64,000 nucleotides of DNA from Drosophila persimilis (lineage: Eukaryota > Arthropoda > Insecta > Diptera > Drosophilidae): the NCBI RefSeq assembly GCF_003286085.1, contig NW_020825523.1, forward strand, positions 79,741 through 143,740, read 5' to 3'. How positions within the stretch are numbered: position 1 is the first letter of the stretch; each line of letters opens with the position of its first letter. The position numbers and the translations under genes are program-made. The notes under the pieces are model-generated. The model did no database searches and was not told where the DNA came from. It worked only from the letters and a program-made list of their open reading frames with translations. This document shows positions 27,263-38,370 of this stretch, piece by piece.

Positions 27263-30200
27263 GAGAACTCATGGAGGAGGATGTCCAGCTGTCGGCGGTG
27301 GTGAGGATCGCGGGCAGCAATTGGAAAGCAACGGTCGATACCGGGGCGACAAGCAGTTTTATCAGCTGCGAGGCGGCGAGTAGACTGGGGGAAGAGAGGC
27401 GACAGAAAGAAACGAGGAAGCTGGTGCGGCTGGCTGACGGACGCAGCCGGGAAATCAATTCCCAGATCGAGGTGGAGTTGGCCTTCGGGGACAAGATCGT
27501 TACAATCCCGTTTCTCGTGATGCCCGGAGTAATAGATGAGCTGGTCCTGGGATGGGATTTCCTCGCCGCGGTCGGAGCAGAGGTGACCTGTGCGGGACAC
27601 AGGGTTGTGATCCCTGCGAGAGGCCACCGCCAGGGGCGTTTGGAGGAGAAGTTGTCAGTGGCGGTGGTAGCGAACACGGAAGGGTCTGTCGGGCCCGCAT
27701 CCGACGGAACGCGAGCGGAGGAGGGATCGGTGGAAGACTTCCTGGCAAAGGAGTTGGAAGAGTTCCGAGAACTGAAGGGAGTGTCGAACATAGCTACACA
27801 CACGATCACGATGAGTGATGCCCAGCCGGTCAAGCAGCGTTACTATCCCAAAAATCCCAAGATGCAAGCCGAAATCAACCAACAGGTTGACGAACTGCTG
27901 GCAAGAGGGTGCATTGAGCCATCGAAGAGTCCGTACAGTTCACCCATCGTGATGGTCAAAAAGAAGACGGGAAAGTGGAGATTATGCGTGGACTTCAGAC
28001 AGATAAACGCAAAGTCCATCAAGGATGCATACCCCATGCCAAGGATAGACTATATTTTGGACCAGCTCAGGGAGGCACGGTTCATTAGTAGCTTAGACTT
28101 AAAGGACGGATATTGGCAGATACCACTGGAGGTAGGCAGTAGAAAATTCACCGCGTTCACGGTGCCCGGCAAAGGGCTGTTCCAGTGGAAGGTGATGCCA
28201 TTCGGACTCCACTCAGCCTCGGCTACGTTCCAGAGGGCATTGGATCAGGTGATAGGCCCCGAGATGATGCCACACGCGTTTGCGTACCAAGACGACATCA
28301 TTGTCATCGGCCGTACCGAGGAGGAGCACAAGCGCAACCTCGAAGAAGTTTTTCGGCGGTTGAAGAACGCAAACTTGCGCCTAAATGTGGACAAGTGTCA
28401 ATTTTTTAGGAAGGAGCTACGATACTTGGGGCATTTGGTAACGGGAGACGGAATCTGCACCGATCCCGAGAAAGTGGCGGCCATTAAGGAGTTGCAGCCG
28501 CCAGCAAGTGTCAAAGAGCTACGACAATACTTGGGCGTGGCCTCCTGGTACAGGCGGTTCGTAAAGGGATTCACCACGTTGGTGCAGCCCCTCAGCACTT
28601 TGCTGAAGAAGAAGGCCAAGTGGGAATGGTCAACGGAGCAGCAACAAGCGTTCGAGGACGTAAAAAGTCGGCTGACAGCAGACCCAGTGTTGGCATGCCC
28701 AGATTTCTCAAAGAAATTCGTGCTCCAGACGGACGCCAGCGACTACGGACTGGGGGCGATCCTGACGCAAGAGACGGAGAAGGGCGAAAGGGTCATCTCA
28801 TACGCCAGTAGGACCCTGAACAGCGCGGAAAAGAACTATTCGGCGACCGAAAAGGAGTGTCTGGCCATTGTATGGGCTATAAGAAAGCTAAAGCCCTATC
28901 TGGAGGGATACCATTTCAAGGTGGTCACAGACCACATGGCGTTGAAATGGTTGAACAGCATCGAGAGCCCAACAGGGAGGATCGCCAGGTGGGCGCTGGA
29001 GCTACAACAATACGACTTCGAAGTGGCATACAGGAAAGGGCAGCTGAACGTAGTGGCGGACGCACTGTCCCGACAGCCATTGGCGGAGCGATGCCTGAGA
29101 ACCACCGAGGAGGATGCAGAGAAGGGACACGAACCGGAGGCAGAGTGCGGATGGATTAAAAAGGTTAAAGAGAGGATGAGGACGGAACCGAGGAAATATC
29201 CGGATTACGTCGAGGAAGCAGGCCGGGTATACCGGCACATCCCGTACCGAGCGGGAGAAGAGGAAATAGCATCATGGAAGTTATGCGTTCCAAAGGGTCT
29301 AAGAGAGAGAGTCATAAGAGAGAATCACGACTCGCCGGAAGCGGGGCACGCGGGCGGCAGAAGGACGATGGCCAGAGTAGCCGCCCGGTACAACTGGCCG
29401 GGGATGCATCGAGATGTGAGGACATACGTGAGGAGGTGTGAAATCTGCCTACGCTACAAACCAAGTCAACCGGAAAAATGCTGACACGAGTGCCAGACGA
29501 GCCGTGGGCAACGGTGTGCCCGCTGCCCAGGTCAAAGCATGGGAATGCCATGTTATTGGTGATGGTGGATCGGTTCTCGAAATGGACCGAGTTGGTCCCC
29601 ATGAGAAAGGCCACGGCGGAAGCACTAACGAAAGCGTTCCGAGAGCGCATCGTGTCCCGGTTTGGCGTGCCGAAGGTGGTGATCACAGATAATGGCGTCC
29701 AGTTCACCAGTAGAGCGTTTAAGAGGTTTTTGGAGCAGATGGGCGTACGGCATCAGTTCACGGCCCCGTACACGCCGCAGGAGAACCCGACGGAGCGAAC
29801 TAACCGGACGGTGAAAACTATGATAGCTCAGTTCACCGAAGGGAACCAGAGGAACTGGGATGAGAAATGGCCAGAGATAATGCTGGCCGTAAATTCAGGG
29901 GTGTCCGAATCCACCGGGTACGCGCCGGCGTTTGTGGTACAAGGGAGAGAGCCGAGGCTACCAAAGGCTCTATACGATGACGAAGCGCTGGGCACAGGAC
30001 AGGGCACGCTCAATCCGGACGAGAACGCTGCCAAGTTGAGAGAGGTATTTCAACTGGTGAGGCGGAATCTCGAAAGAGCGGCGCAGGACCAGGCGAGGTA
30101 TTATAACCTGAGGAGGAGAGCGTGGAAACCCACGATTGGAGACAAGGTATGGGCCAAGCAACACCATCTATCCAACGCGGCCGAAGGGTTTGCGGCAAAA

Positions 30201-30368
30201 CTGGCCCCGAAATACGACGGTCCCTACACCATAGTGGATTTCGTGTCCCCGGTCATTTGTAAATTGAAGAAGGACAGCGAGAAACGGATGCGGACCGCCC
30301 ATATAGGGGACCTGAAGCCACAACCCGGGGAAGGAACCCCTGAAACAGGCCCTGGAACCGAAGCGTAG
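27100..30368 (+). pseudogene. pol: Pol of element B, copy X1: frameshift and lost integrase Asp
   Basis: The first frame (27100-29484) codes for protease (DTGA near residue 81), RT with YQDD at 396-399, RNase H with TDAS near 545, and the integrase zinc module near 743-790 (CEICLRYK). It ends early at a TGA; integrase continues in another frame from 29478 to 30368, after a one-base shift in an A run at 29475-29479. Compared with element A, five residues including the first catalytic Asp of integrase are missing before PLPRSKHGN. The second Asp (TDNGVQF), the Glu (NPTERTNR) and the GPY module remain. All three copies share both defects, so none can supply a working integrase. Confidence 0.93.
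27190..27217 (+). promoter_or_regulatory. Predicted -1 frameshift site, gag to pol (element B, X1)
   Basis: GGGAAAC at 27190-27196 is in the gag frame as G GGA AAC, with pol in -1. Bases 27200-27204 (CCGCG) can pair with 27213-27217 (CGCGG) after a 3-nt gap. The heptamer and its phase are the same as in element A and in the copy at 41994. Confidence 0.65.
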
Positions 30369-31564
30369 ACGACGCACAAGGAGGGGCAACGAGCAAGGCA
30401 TACGGAGAGGGATGGACGAGCACGAAAGACAGAAACTAGCGGCAGGGGCGGAGAGGAGAGTCCCAACTGGATGCCACGCAGGACAAGGTCGTACAGGATG
30501 AGCCTACAACTAAGGTTCGGTAAAACTCAGAACCACGCGTGTCACGCAGGACAGGAATCGCTCACAAGGGAGGAGCGGGCGGCCCAACTAGATGCCACGC
30601 AGGACAAGGCCATACAGGATACTCTTACAACTAAGGTTCAGTAAAACTAAGCTGCAGACGGCGGCCGGCGGACCAATGAAGCTGGACCTACAAGAAAAAA
30701 AAAGGAGGATTAGCTCGTCAGCCAATAGGAACGGAGCAAAGGCAAAAAGGGTAGAAGATACCCGGGTTGCCACTAGCCCAGGGGGGGGGGGGGCGCGTTG
30801 CGGGGTGTGCCGACGGACGAGGGGGCACCCGAGAAGGGGTTCCGAGATGAGCAGAAGTCCGGGTCCGGGTCCAGGACATCGAAGCCAGCTGCTAACGTCG
30901 GGGATGGCGGGACAAAAGCGGATGCCGCCCGTGCGCGGTCTACCGGCTGGGGAATCGGATGATCCCTGGGTCCGAGGCGCTGCACGGGGGTGACATCCGC
31001 GTCTAAGCCGATCCAGAGACGGGCGGAGCTGGCCACGGGGGGCGGGCCGATGTTGGCAGCACGGGCGAAAGGTCGGAGGACCTGTTGATCACGGGCTGGA
31101 AGATCGGTCAGCACCCTGGATCGGAACCCAAGGACGGGCTGAAAGAAAAGGCAAGGTGAGATGAGGAACCCAAGAACTCGGGAAGCTTACCAGATTCAAG
31201 GCGAAGCCAAACAACACGTCGCCAGACCTGGAAGTAGAAAGGGCCAAATAAAAAAAAATATAAAAAAAAAGGAGGAAGAAGTGGGAACCGAAGGAAGGCT
31301 TACAAAACCAGGGGGCACCCTAGGGTTAACGCGGCGAGAGGCGCGGATAACTTTCAAAACGGGAGCGAGCGAGAGAGCCAGCTGGAAGGCAAGAGAGAGC
31401 CGTCCCACGGGCCCATGTAAGGCACCGTTACAGGGAACGGTGAGCACCGGCACGAGCCCTTATAAAGGAGGACCACGTGGAAGGAAAAAAAGTGTAAGAT
31501 GCAGCATCATTTAATAAGATACTTGACGGAGCAGCGAAAATAGATTCGCCGCGGGTATCCGGCC
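30369..31564 (+). other. Element B non-coding region between pol and ORF3 (X1)
   Basis: 1.2 kb without a supported gene. It holds a direct repeat of about 65 bp (CCAACTGGATGCCACGCAGG, with copies at about 30463 and 30584, 121 bp apart), a G run at 30781-30793 that is shorter in the other copies, an A-rich patch near 31250, and a TATAAA at 31461-31466 about 100 bp before the ORF3 ATG. Confidence 0.7.
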
Positions 31565-32018
31565 ATGGGTGACATGCAAAGGGCGAGCAGGAGTAGGTCC
31601 CCGGAGCTGCAGCTATTGGCCTCACCGCTGGTGTCGACCGCGGGATCCACGGGACCGACGATGTCCCCGGTGGTATCGCCGGGGTACACCGATGCAGGAA
31701 GCGATCTGGAGTTGGTGAGCTGGGAGCCGGCACCGCGGAGAAAACGCGCACAAGAGGCGAAGCGCGAGGAGCCCCCGACCAGCCGACGAGAGGAGCCCCG
31801 GACCAGCAGACGCAAGGAGCCCCGCACCAGCAAGCGCGAGGAGCCCCACGCCGGCGAGCGCGAAGAGCACCGGACCAGTAGGCGCGAGGAGCACCGGACC
31901 AGCAGACGCGAGGAGCCTCGCATCAGCAAGCGCGAGGAGCCCCACACCGGCAAGCGCGAGGAGCCCCGGACCAGCAAGCGCGAGGAGCGGCCTGAGAGAG
32001 GAAGGAGGGGGCATCATA
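31565..32018 (+). pseudogene. ORF3 of element B, N-terminal part (X1, truncated)
   Basis: It begins with ATGGGTGACATG in a good start context (GGCC before the ATG). The first 145 residues match the inverted ORF3 from SRSPELQLL on, including ten 8-residue units of the REEPRTSK type (24-bp period). At about 32010 the sequence runs into an inverted BEL LTR piece and the frame ends at 32029. Product unknown; very charged, with no membrane segment. Confidence 0.75.
31757..32003 (+). repeat. 24-bp coding minisatellite in ORF3 of element B
   Basis: Ten imperfect units encode REEPRTSK-like octapeptides. The same block is found in inverted form at 25.2-25.4 and 39.9-40.1 kb and directly at 36.8-37.0 and 46.6-46.8 kb. 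Confidence 0.88.
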
Positions 32019-32164
32019 AGACTTCATAAAATACGATCCTAATAACAATTATTATACGCCAAATGGCGCTACAATTCCAAAAACCAATTTGGTATCCAGC
32101 TCGGTACCCAGCTCTCACAAAGTTCTGCCCCCCACACCAAACTCCCACCCTTGACGGGAGATTG
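32019..32164 (-). repeat. BEL LTR piece (first 55 bp, inverted) plus 91-bp spacer (X1)
   Basis: 32019-32073 is the reverse complement of the BEL LTR start (TGTAGCGCC ...). 32074-32164 is the reverse complement of the 91 bp that precede every BEL LTR in the right-hand array. The same block recurs at 37049-37194 and 46814-46959. Confidence 0.93.
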
Positions 32165-32530
32165 TTATACCCGATACTCAAAATGAGTATTGGGGTATAT
32201 TAGATTTGTGGTAAAAGTGTATGTGTGTAACGTCCAGAAGGAATCGTTTCCGACCCCATAAGGTATATATATTCTTGATCAGCATCAATAGCCGAGTCGA
32301 TTGAGCCATGTCCGTCTGTCCGTCTGTCCGTCCGTCCGTCTGTCCGTCCCCTTCAGCGCCCAATGCTAAAAGACTATAAGAGCTGGAGCAACGATGTTTT
32401 GGATCCAGATTTCTGTGATATGTCACTGCTCCAAAATTATTTCAAAACTTCGCCCCGCCCACTTCCGCCCCCACAAAGGGCGAAAATCTGTGGCATCCAC
32501 AATTTCGACGATACGAGAAAACTAAAAACG
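32165..32530 (+). mobile_element. INE repeat, 3'-truncated copy 2 (start of module Y)
   Basis: The first 366 bp of the INE element; it breaks off at CTAAAAACG and continues directly in gag-pol sequence (AAAGCGGGAAAC). Only two or three bases of microhomology are seen at the break. Confidence 0.9.
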
Positions 32531-35402
32531 AAAGCGGGAAACGCCCCGCGACCCAAGCCGCGGAGGGCCGTGCCAGGGTCGCAAGACGAAGCCCCCCAAA
32601 GCTCGTAGGAGAACTCATGGAGGAGGATGTCCAGCTGTCGGCGGTGGTGAGGATCGCGGGCAGCAATTGGAAAGCAACGGTCGATACCGGGGCGACAAGC
32701 AGTTTTATCAGCTGCGAGGCGGCGAGTAGACTGGGGGAAGAGAGGCGACAGAAAGAAACGAGGAAGCTGGTGCGGCTGGCTGACGGACGCAGCCGGGAAA
32801 TCAATTCCCAGATCGAGGTGGAGTTGGCCTTCGGGGACAAGATCGTTACAATCCCGTTTCTCGTGATGCCCGGAGTAATAGATGAGCTGGTCCTGGGATG
32901 GGATTTCCTCGCCGCGGTCGGAGCAGAGGTGACCTGTGCGGGACACAGGGTTGTGATCCCTGCGAGAGGCCACCGCCAGGGGCGGTTGGAGGAGAAGTTG
33001 TCAGTGGCGGTGGTAGCGAACACGGAAGGGTCTGTCGGGCCCGCATCCGACGGAACGCGAGCGGAGGAGGGATCGGTGGAAGACTTCCTGGCAAAGGAGT
33101 TGGAAGAGTTCCGAGAACTGAAGGGAGTGTCGAACATAGCTACACACACGATCACGATGAGTGATGCCCAGCCGGTCAAGCAGCGTTACTATCCCAAAAA
33201 TCCCAAGATGCAAGCCGAAATCAACCAACAGGTTGACGAACTGCTGGCAAGAGGGTGCATTGAGCCATCGAAGAGTCCGTACAGTTCACCCATCGTGATG
33301 GTCAAAAAGAAGACGGGAAAGTGGAGATTATGCGTGGACTTCAGACAGATAAACGCAAAGTCCATCAAGGATGCATACCCCATGCCAAGGATAGACTATA
33401 TTTTGGACCAGCTCAGGGAGGCACGGTTCATTAGTAGCTTAGACTTAAAGGACGGATATTGGCAGATACCACTGGAGGTAGGCAGTAGAAAATTCACCGC
33501 GTTCACGGTGCCCGGCAAAGGGCTGTTCCAGTGGAAGGTGATGCCATTCGGACTCCACTCAGCCTCGGCTACGTTCCAGAGGGCATTGGATCAGGTGATA
33601 GGCCCCGAGATGATGCCACACGCGTTTGCGTACCAAGACGACATCATTGTCATCGGCCGTACCGAGGAGGAGCACAAGCGCAACCTCGAAGAAGTTTTTC
33701 GGCGGTTGAAGAACGCAAACTTGCGCCTAAATGTGGACAAGTGTCAATTTTTTAGGAAGGAGCTACGATACTTGGGGCATTTGGTAACGGGAGACGGAAT
33801 CTGCACCGATCCCGAGAAAGTGGCGGCCATTAAGGAGTTGCAGCCGCCAGCAAGTGTCAAAGAGCTACGACAATACTTGGGCGTGGCCTCCTGGTACAGG
33901 CGGTTCGTAAAGGGATTCACCACGTTGGTGCAGCCCCTCAGCACTTTGCTGAAGAAGAAGGCCAAGTGGGAATGGTCAACGGAGCAGCAACAAGCGTTCG
34001 AGGACGTAAAAAGTCGGCTGACAGCAGACCCAGTGTTGGCATGCCCAGATTTCTCAAAGAAATTCGTGCTCCAGACGGACGCCAGCGACTACGGACTGGG
34101 GGCGATCCTGACGCAAGAGACGGAGAAGGGCGAAAGGGTCATCTCATACGCCAGTAGGACCCTGAACAGCGCGGAAAAGAACTATTCGGCGACCGAAAAG
34201 GAGTGTCTGGCCATTGTATGGGCTATAAGAAAGCTAAAGCCCTATCTGGAGGGATACCATTTCAAGGTGGTCACAGACCACATGGCGTTGAAATGGTTGA
34301 ACAGCATCGAGAGCCCAACAGGGAGGATCGCCAGGTGGGCGCTGGAGCTACAACAATACGACTTCGAAGTGGCATACAGGAAAGGGCAGCTGAACGTAGT
34401 GGCGGACGCACTGTCCCGACAGCCATTGGCGGAGCGATGCCTGAGAACCACCGAGGAGGATGCAGAGAAGGGACACGAACCGGAGGCAGAGTGCGGATGG
34501 ATGACGGATGAGGACGGAACCGAGTGCCAGACGAGCCGTGGGCAACGGTGTGCCCGCTGCCCAGGTCAAAGCATGGGAATGCCATGTTATTGGTGATGGT
34601 GGATCGGTTCTCGAAATGGACCGAGTTGGTCCCCATGAGAAAGGCCACGGCGGAAGCACTAACGAAAGCGTTCCGAGAGCGCATCGTGTCCCGGTTTGGC
34701 GTGCCGAAGGTGGTGATCACAGATAATGGCGTCCAGTTCACCAGTAGAGCGTTTAAGAGGTTTTTGGAGCAGATGGGCGTACGGCATCAGTTCACGGCCC
34801 CGTACACGCCGCAGGAGAACCCGACGGAGCGAACTAACCGGACGGTGAAAACTATGATAGCTCAGTTCACCGAAGGGAACCAGAGGAACTGGGATGAGAA
34901 ATGGCCAGAGATAATGCTGGCCGTAAATTCAGGGGTGTCCGAATCCACCGGGTACGCGCCGGCGTTTGTGGTACAAGGGAGAGAGCCGAGGCTACCAAAG
35001 GCTCTATACGATGACGAAGCGCTGGGCACAGGACAGGGCACGCTCAATCCGGACGAGAACGCTGCCAAGTTGAGAGAGGTATTTCAACTGGTGAGGCGGA
35101 ATCTCGAAAGAGCGGCGCAGGACCAGGCGAGGTATTATAACCTGAGGAGGAGAGCGTGGAAACCCACGATTGGAGACAAGGTATGGGCCAAGCAACACCA
35201 TCTATCCAACGCGGCCGAAGGGTTTGCGGCAAAACTGGCCCCGAAATACGACGGTCCCTACACCATAGTGGATTTCGTGTCCCCGGTCATTTGTAAATTG
35301 AAGAAGGACAGCGAGAAACGGATGCGGACCGCCCATATAGGGGACCTGAAGCCACAACCCGGGGAAGGAACCCCTGAAACAGGCCCTGGAACCGAAGCGT
35401 AG
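32531..35402 (+). pseudogene. pol: Pol of element B, copy Y: 312-bp deletion in integrase
   Basis: Matches the X1 copy from the frameshift site onward; gag is lost except for its last 25 codons. The frame from 32617 gives protease, RT (YQDD) and RNase H, and ends at 34596. Relative to X1 a net 312 bp near 34500 is gone, which removes the integrase zinc module; the junction includes a short rearranged patch. The integrase core follows in another frame (34524-35402) and, as in the other copies, lacks the first catalytic Asp. Confidence 0.92.
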
Positions 35403-36594
35403 ACGACGCACAAGGAGGGGCAACGAGCAAGGCATACGGAGAGGGATGGACGAGCACGAAAGACAGAAACTAGCGGCAGGGGCGGAGAGGAGAGTCCCAA
35501 CTGGATGCCACGCAGGACAAGGTCGTACAGGATGAGCCTACAACTAAGGTTCGGTAAAACTCAGAACCACGCGTGTCACGCAGGACAGGAATCGCTCACA
35601 AGGGAGGAGCGGGCGGCCCAACTAGATGCCACGCAGGACAAGGCCATACAGGATACTCTTACAACTAAGGTTCAGTAAAACTAAGCTGCAGACGGCGGCC
35701 GGCGGACCAATGAAGCTGGACCTACAAGAAAAAAAAAGGAGGATTAGCTCGTCAGCCAATAGGAACGGAGCAAAGGCAAAAAGGGTAGAAGATACCCGGG
35801 TTGCCACTAGCCCAGGGGGGGGGCGCGTTGCGTGGTGTGCCGACGGACGAGGGGGCACCCGAGAAGGGGTTCCGAGATGAGCAGAAGTCCGGGTCCGGGT
35901 CCAGGACATCGAAGCCAGCTGCTAACGTCGGGGATGGCGGGACAAAAGCGGATGCCGCCCGTGCGCGGTCTACCGGCTGGGGAATCGGATGATCCCTGGG
36001 TCCGAGGCGCTGCACGGGGGTGACATCCGCGTCTAAGCCGATCCAGAGACGGGCGGAGCTGGCCACGGGGGGCGGGCCGATGTTGGCAGCACGGGCGAAA
36101 GGTCGGAGGACCTGTTGATCACGGGCTGGAAGATCGGTCAGCACCCTGGATCGGAACCCAAGGACGGGCTGAAAGAAAAGGCAAGGTGAGATGAGGAACC
36201 CAAGAACTCGGGAAGCTTACCAGATTCAAGGCGAAGCCAAACAACACGTCGCCAGACCTGGAAGTAGAAAGGGCCAAATAAAAAAAAATATAAAAAAAAA
36301 GGAGGAAGAAGTGGGAACCGAAGGAAGGCTTACAAAACCAGGGGGCACCCTAGGGTTAACGCGGCGAGAGGCGCGGATAACTTTCAAAACGGGAGCGAGC
36401 GAGAGAGCCAGCTGGAAGGCAAGAGAGAGCCGTCCCACGGGCCCATGTAAGGCACCGTTACAGGGAACGGTGAGCACCGGCACGAGCCCTTATAAAGGAG
36501 GACCACGTGGAAGGAAAAAAAGTGTAAGATGCAGCATCATTTAATAAGATACTTGACGGAGCAGCGAAAATAGATTCGCCGCGGGTATCCGGCC
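35403..36594 (+). other. Element B non-coding region between pol and ORF3 (Y)
   Basis: Nearly identical to 30369-31564, including the 121-bp-spaced direct repeat and the TATAAA about 100 bp before ORF3; the G run is shorter (near 35815). No gene supported. Confidence 0.7.
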
Positions 36595-37048
36595 ATGGGT
36601 GACATGCAAAGGGCGAGCAGGAGTAGGTCCCCGGAGCTGCAGCTATTGGCCTCACCGCTGGTGTCGACCGCGGGATCCACGGGACCGACGATGTCCCCGG
36701 TGGTATCGCCGGGGTACACCGATGCAGGAAGCGATCTGGAGTTGGTGAGCTGGGAGCCGGCACCGCGGAGAAAACGCGCACAAGAGGCGAAGCGCGAGGA
36801 GCCCCCGACCAGCCGACGAGAGGAGCCCCGGACCAGCAGACGCAAGGAGCCCCGCACCAGCAAGCGCGAGGAGCCCCACGCCGGCGAGCGCGAAGAGCAC
36901 CGGACCAGTAGGCGCGAGGAGCACCGGACCAGCAGACGCGAGGAGCCTCGCATCAGCAAGCGCGAGGAGCCCCACACCGGCAAGCGCGAGGAGCCCCGGA
37001 CCAGCAAGCGCGAGGAGCGGCCTGAGAGAGGAAGGAGGGGGCATCATA
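36595..37048 (+). pseudogene. ORF3 of element B, N-terminal part (Y, truncated)
   Basis: Same start, octapeptide block and breakpoint into BEL LTR sequence as the copy at 31565. The nominal stop is at 37059, in the foreign sequence. Product unknown. Confidence 0.75.
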
Positions 37049-37194
37049 AGACTTCATAAAATACGATCCTAATAACAATTATTATACGCCAAATGGCGCT
37101 ACAATTCCAAAAACCAATTTGGTATCCAGCTCGGTACCCAGCTCTCACAAAGTTCTGCCCCCCACACCAAACTCCCACCCTTGACGGGAGATTG
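37049..37194 (-). repeat. BEL LTR piece plus 91-bp spacer (Y)
   Basis: Same 55-bp inverted LTR start and 91-bp spacer as at 32019-32164, again ending at GAGATTG directly before an INE 5' end. Confidence 0.93.
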
Positions 37195-38300
37195 TTATAC
37201 CCGATACTCAAAATGAGTATTGGGGTATATTAGATTTGTGGTAAAAGTGTATGTGTGTAACGTCCAGAAGGAATCGTTTCCGACCCCATAAGGTATATAT
37301 ATTCTTGATCAGCATCAATAGCCGAGTCGATTGAGCCATGTCTGTCTGTCCGTCTGTCCGTCCGTCCGTCTGTCCGTCCCCTTCAGCGCCCAATGCTAAA
37401 AGACTATAAGAGCTGGAGCAACGATGTTTTGGATCCAGATTTCTGTGATATGTCACTGCTCCAAAATTATTTCAAAACTTCGCCCCGCCCACTTCCGCCC
37501 CCACAAAGGGCGAAAATCTGTGGCATCCACAATTTCGACGATACGAGAAAACTAAAAACGCAGAATCGTAGAAGATGACTATATGTTCTAGAGTGCAAAA
37601 TCTGAACCAGATCGTATAATTATTACAGCCAGAATAACGAAAACAATTTCACTCTTTCTCGCTCTGTCTCACTCTAACACACAGGTTTCATAGTCGGTTT
37701 TGTTAATTGCAAAATATGAGTTCAAGGATCTCAGAACCCATAAGAGCTAGAGCAACCAAATTTGGTATCCACACTCCTGTGATATCGGACCTTGACCGTT
37801 TCCTGTCCAAATTTCGCCTCACCCCCTTCCGCCCCCGCAAAGGACGAAAATCTGAGGCAACCACAAATCTCAGAGACTATTAAGGCTAGAGTAACCAAAT
37901 TTGGTGCACACACTCCTTTAAGATGTCACTATAAAACGTATATCTCAGAATTTCGCCCCACCCCCATCCGCCCCCACAAAGGACGAAAATCTGTTGCATC
38001 CACAATATTGCAGATTTGAGAAAACTAAAAACGCAGAATCATAGATAATGACCATATCTATCAGATTGCTGAATCTGGATCAGATCAGATCATTTTTATA
38101 GCCAAAAGGTACAAATCAATTTGCAGTGGCTACGCAGCGCCCGACGTCACGCTCAGATTGATTTTCTGTCTCTCTCGCACGCACTCTTTGTCGTGTCGTT
38201 AAATATTAGCGGCGTCTGCCGGAGGAGAGCCATACTGACTTAGTATCGGGTATAACCGTAGAGTTGCGGTGTCCGCAGCAACTCACAACGTTCCCCCTCG
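37195..38300 (+). mobile_element. INE repeat, full-length copy 3
   Basis: 1106 bp from TTATACCCG to CCCCCTCG, nearly identical to copy 1 at 22536 and followed by the same T-rich sequence and inverted ORF3. It opens module X2. Confidence 0.9.
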
Positions 38301-38370
38301 TTTTTTTTATTGTTTTCGTTTTCCGTTGCTTCCCTTTTTTTCACTCCTCTTCTCTACTCTTCTCACCTCC

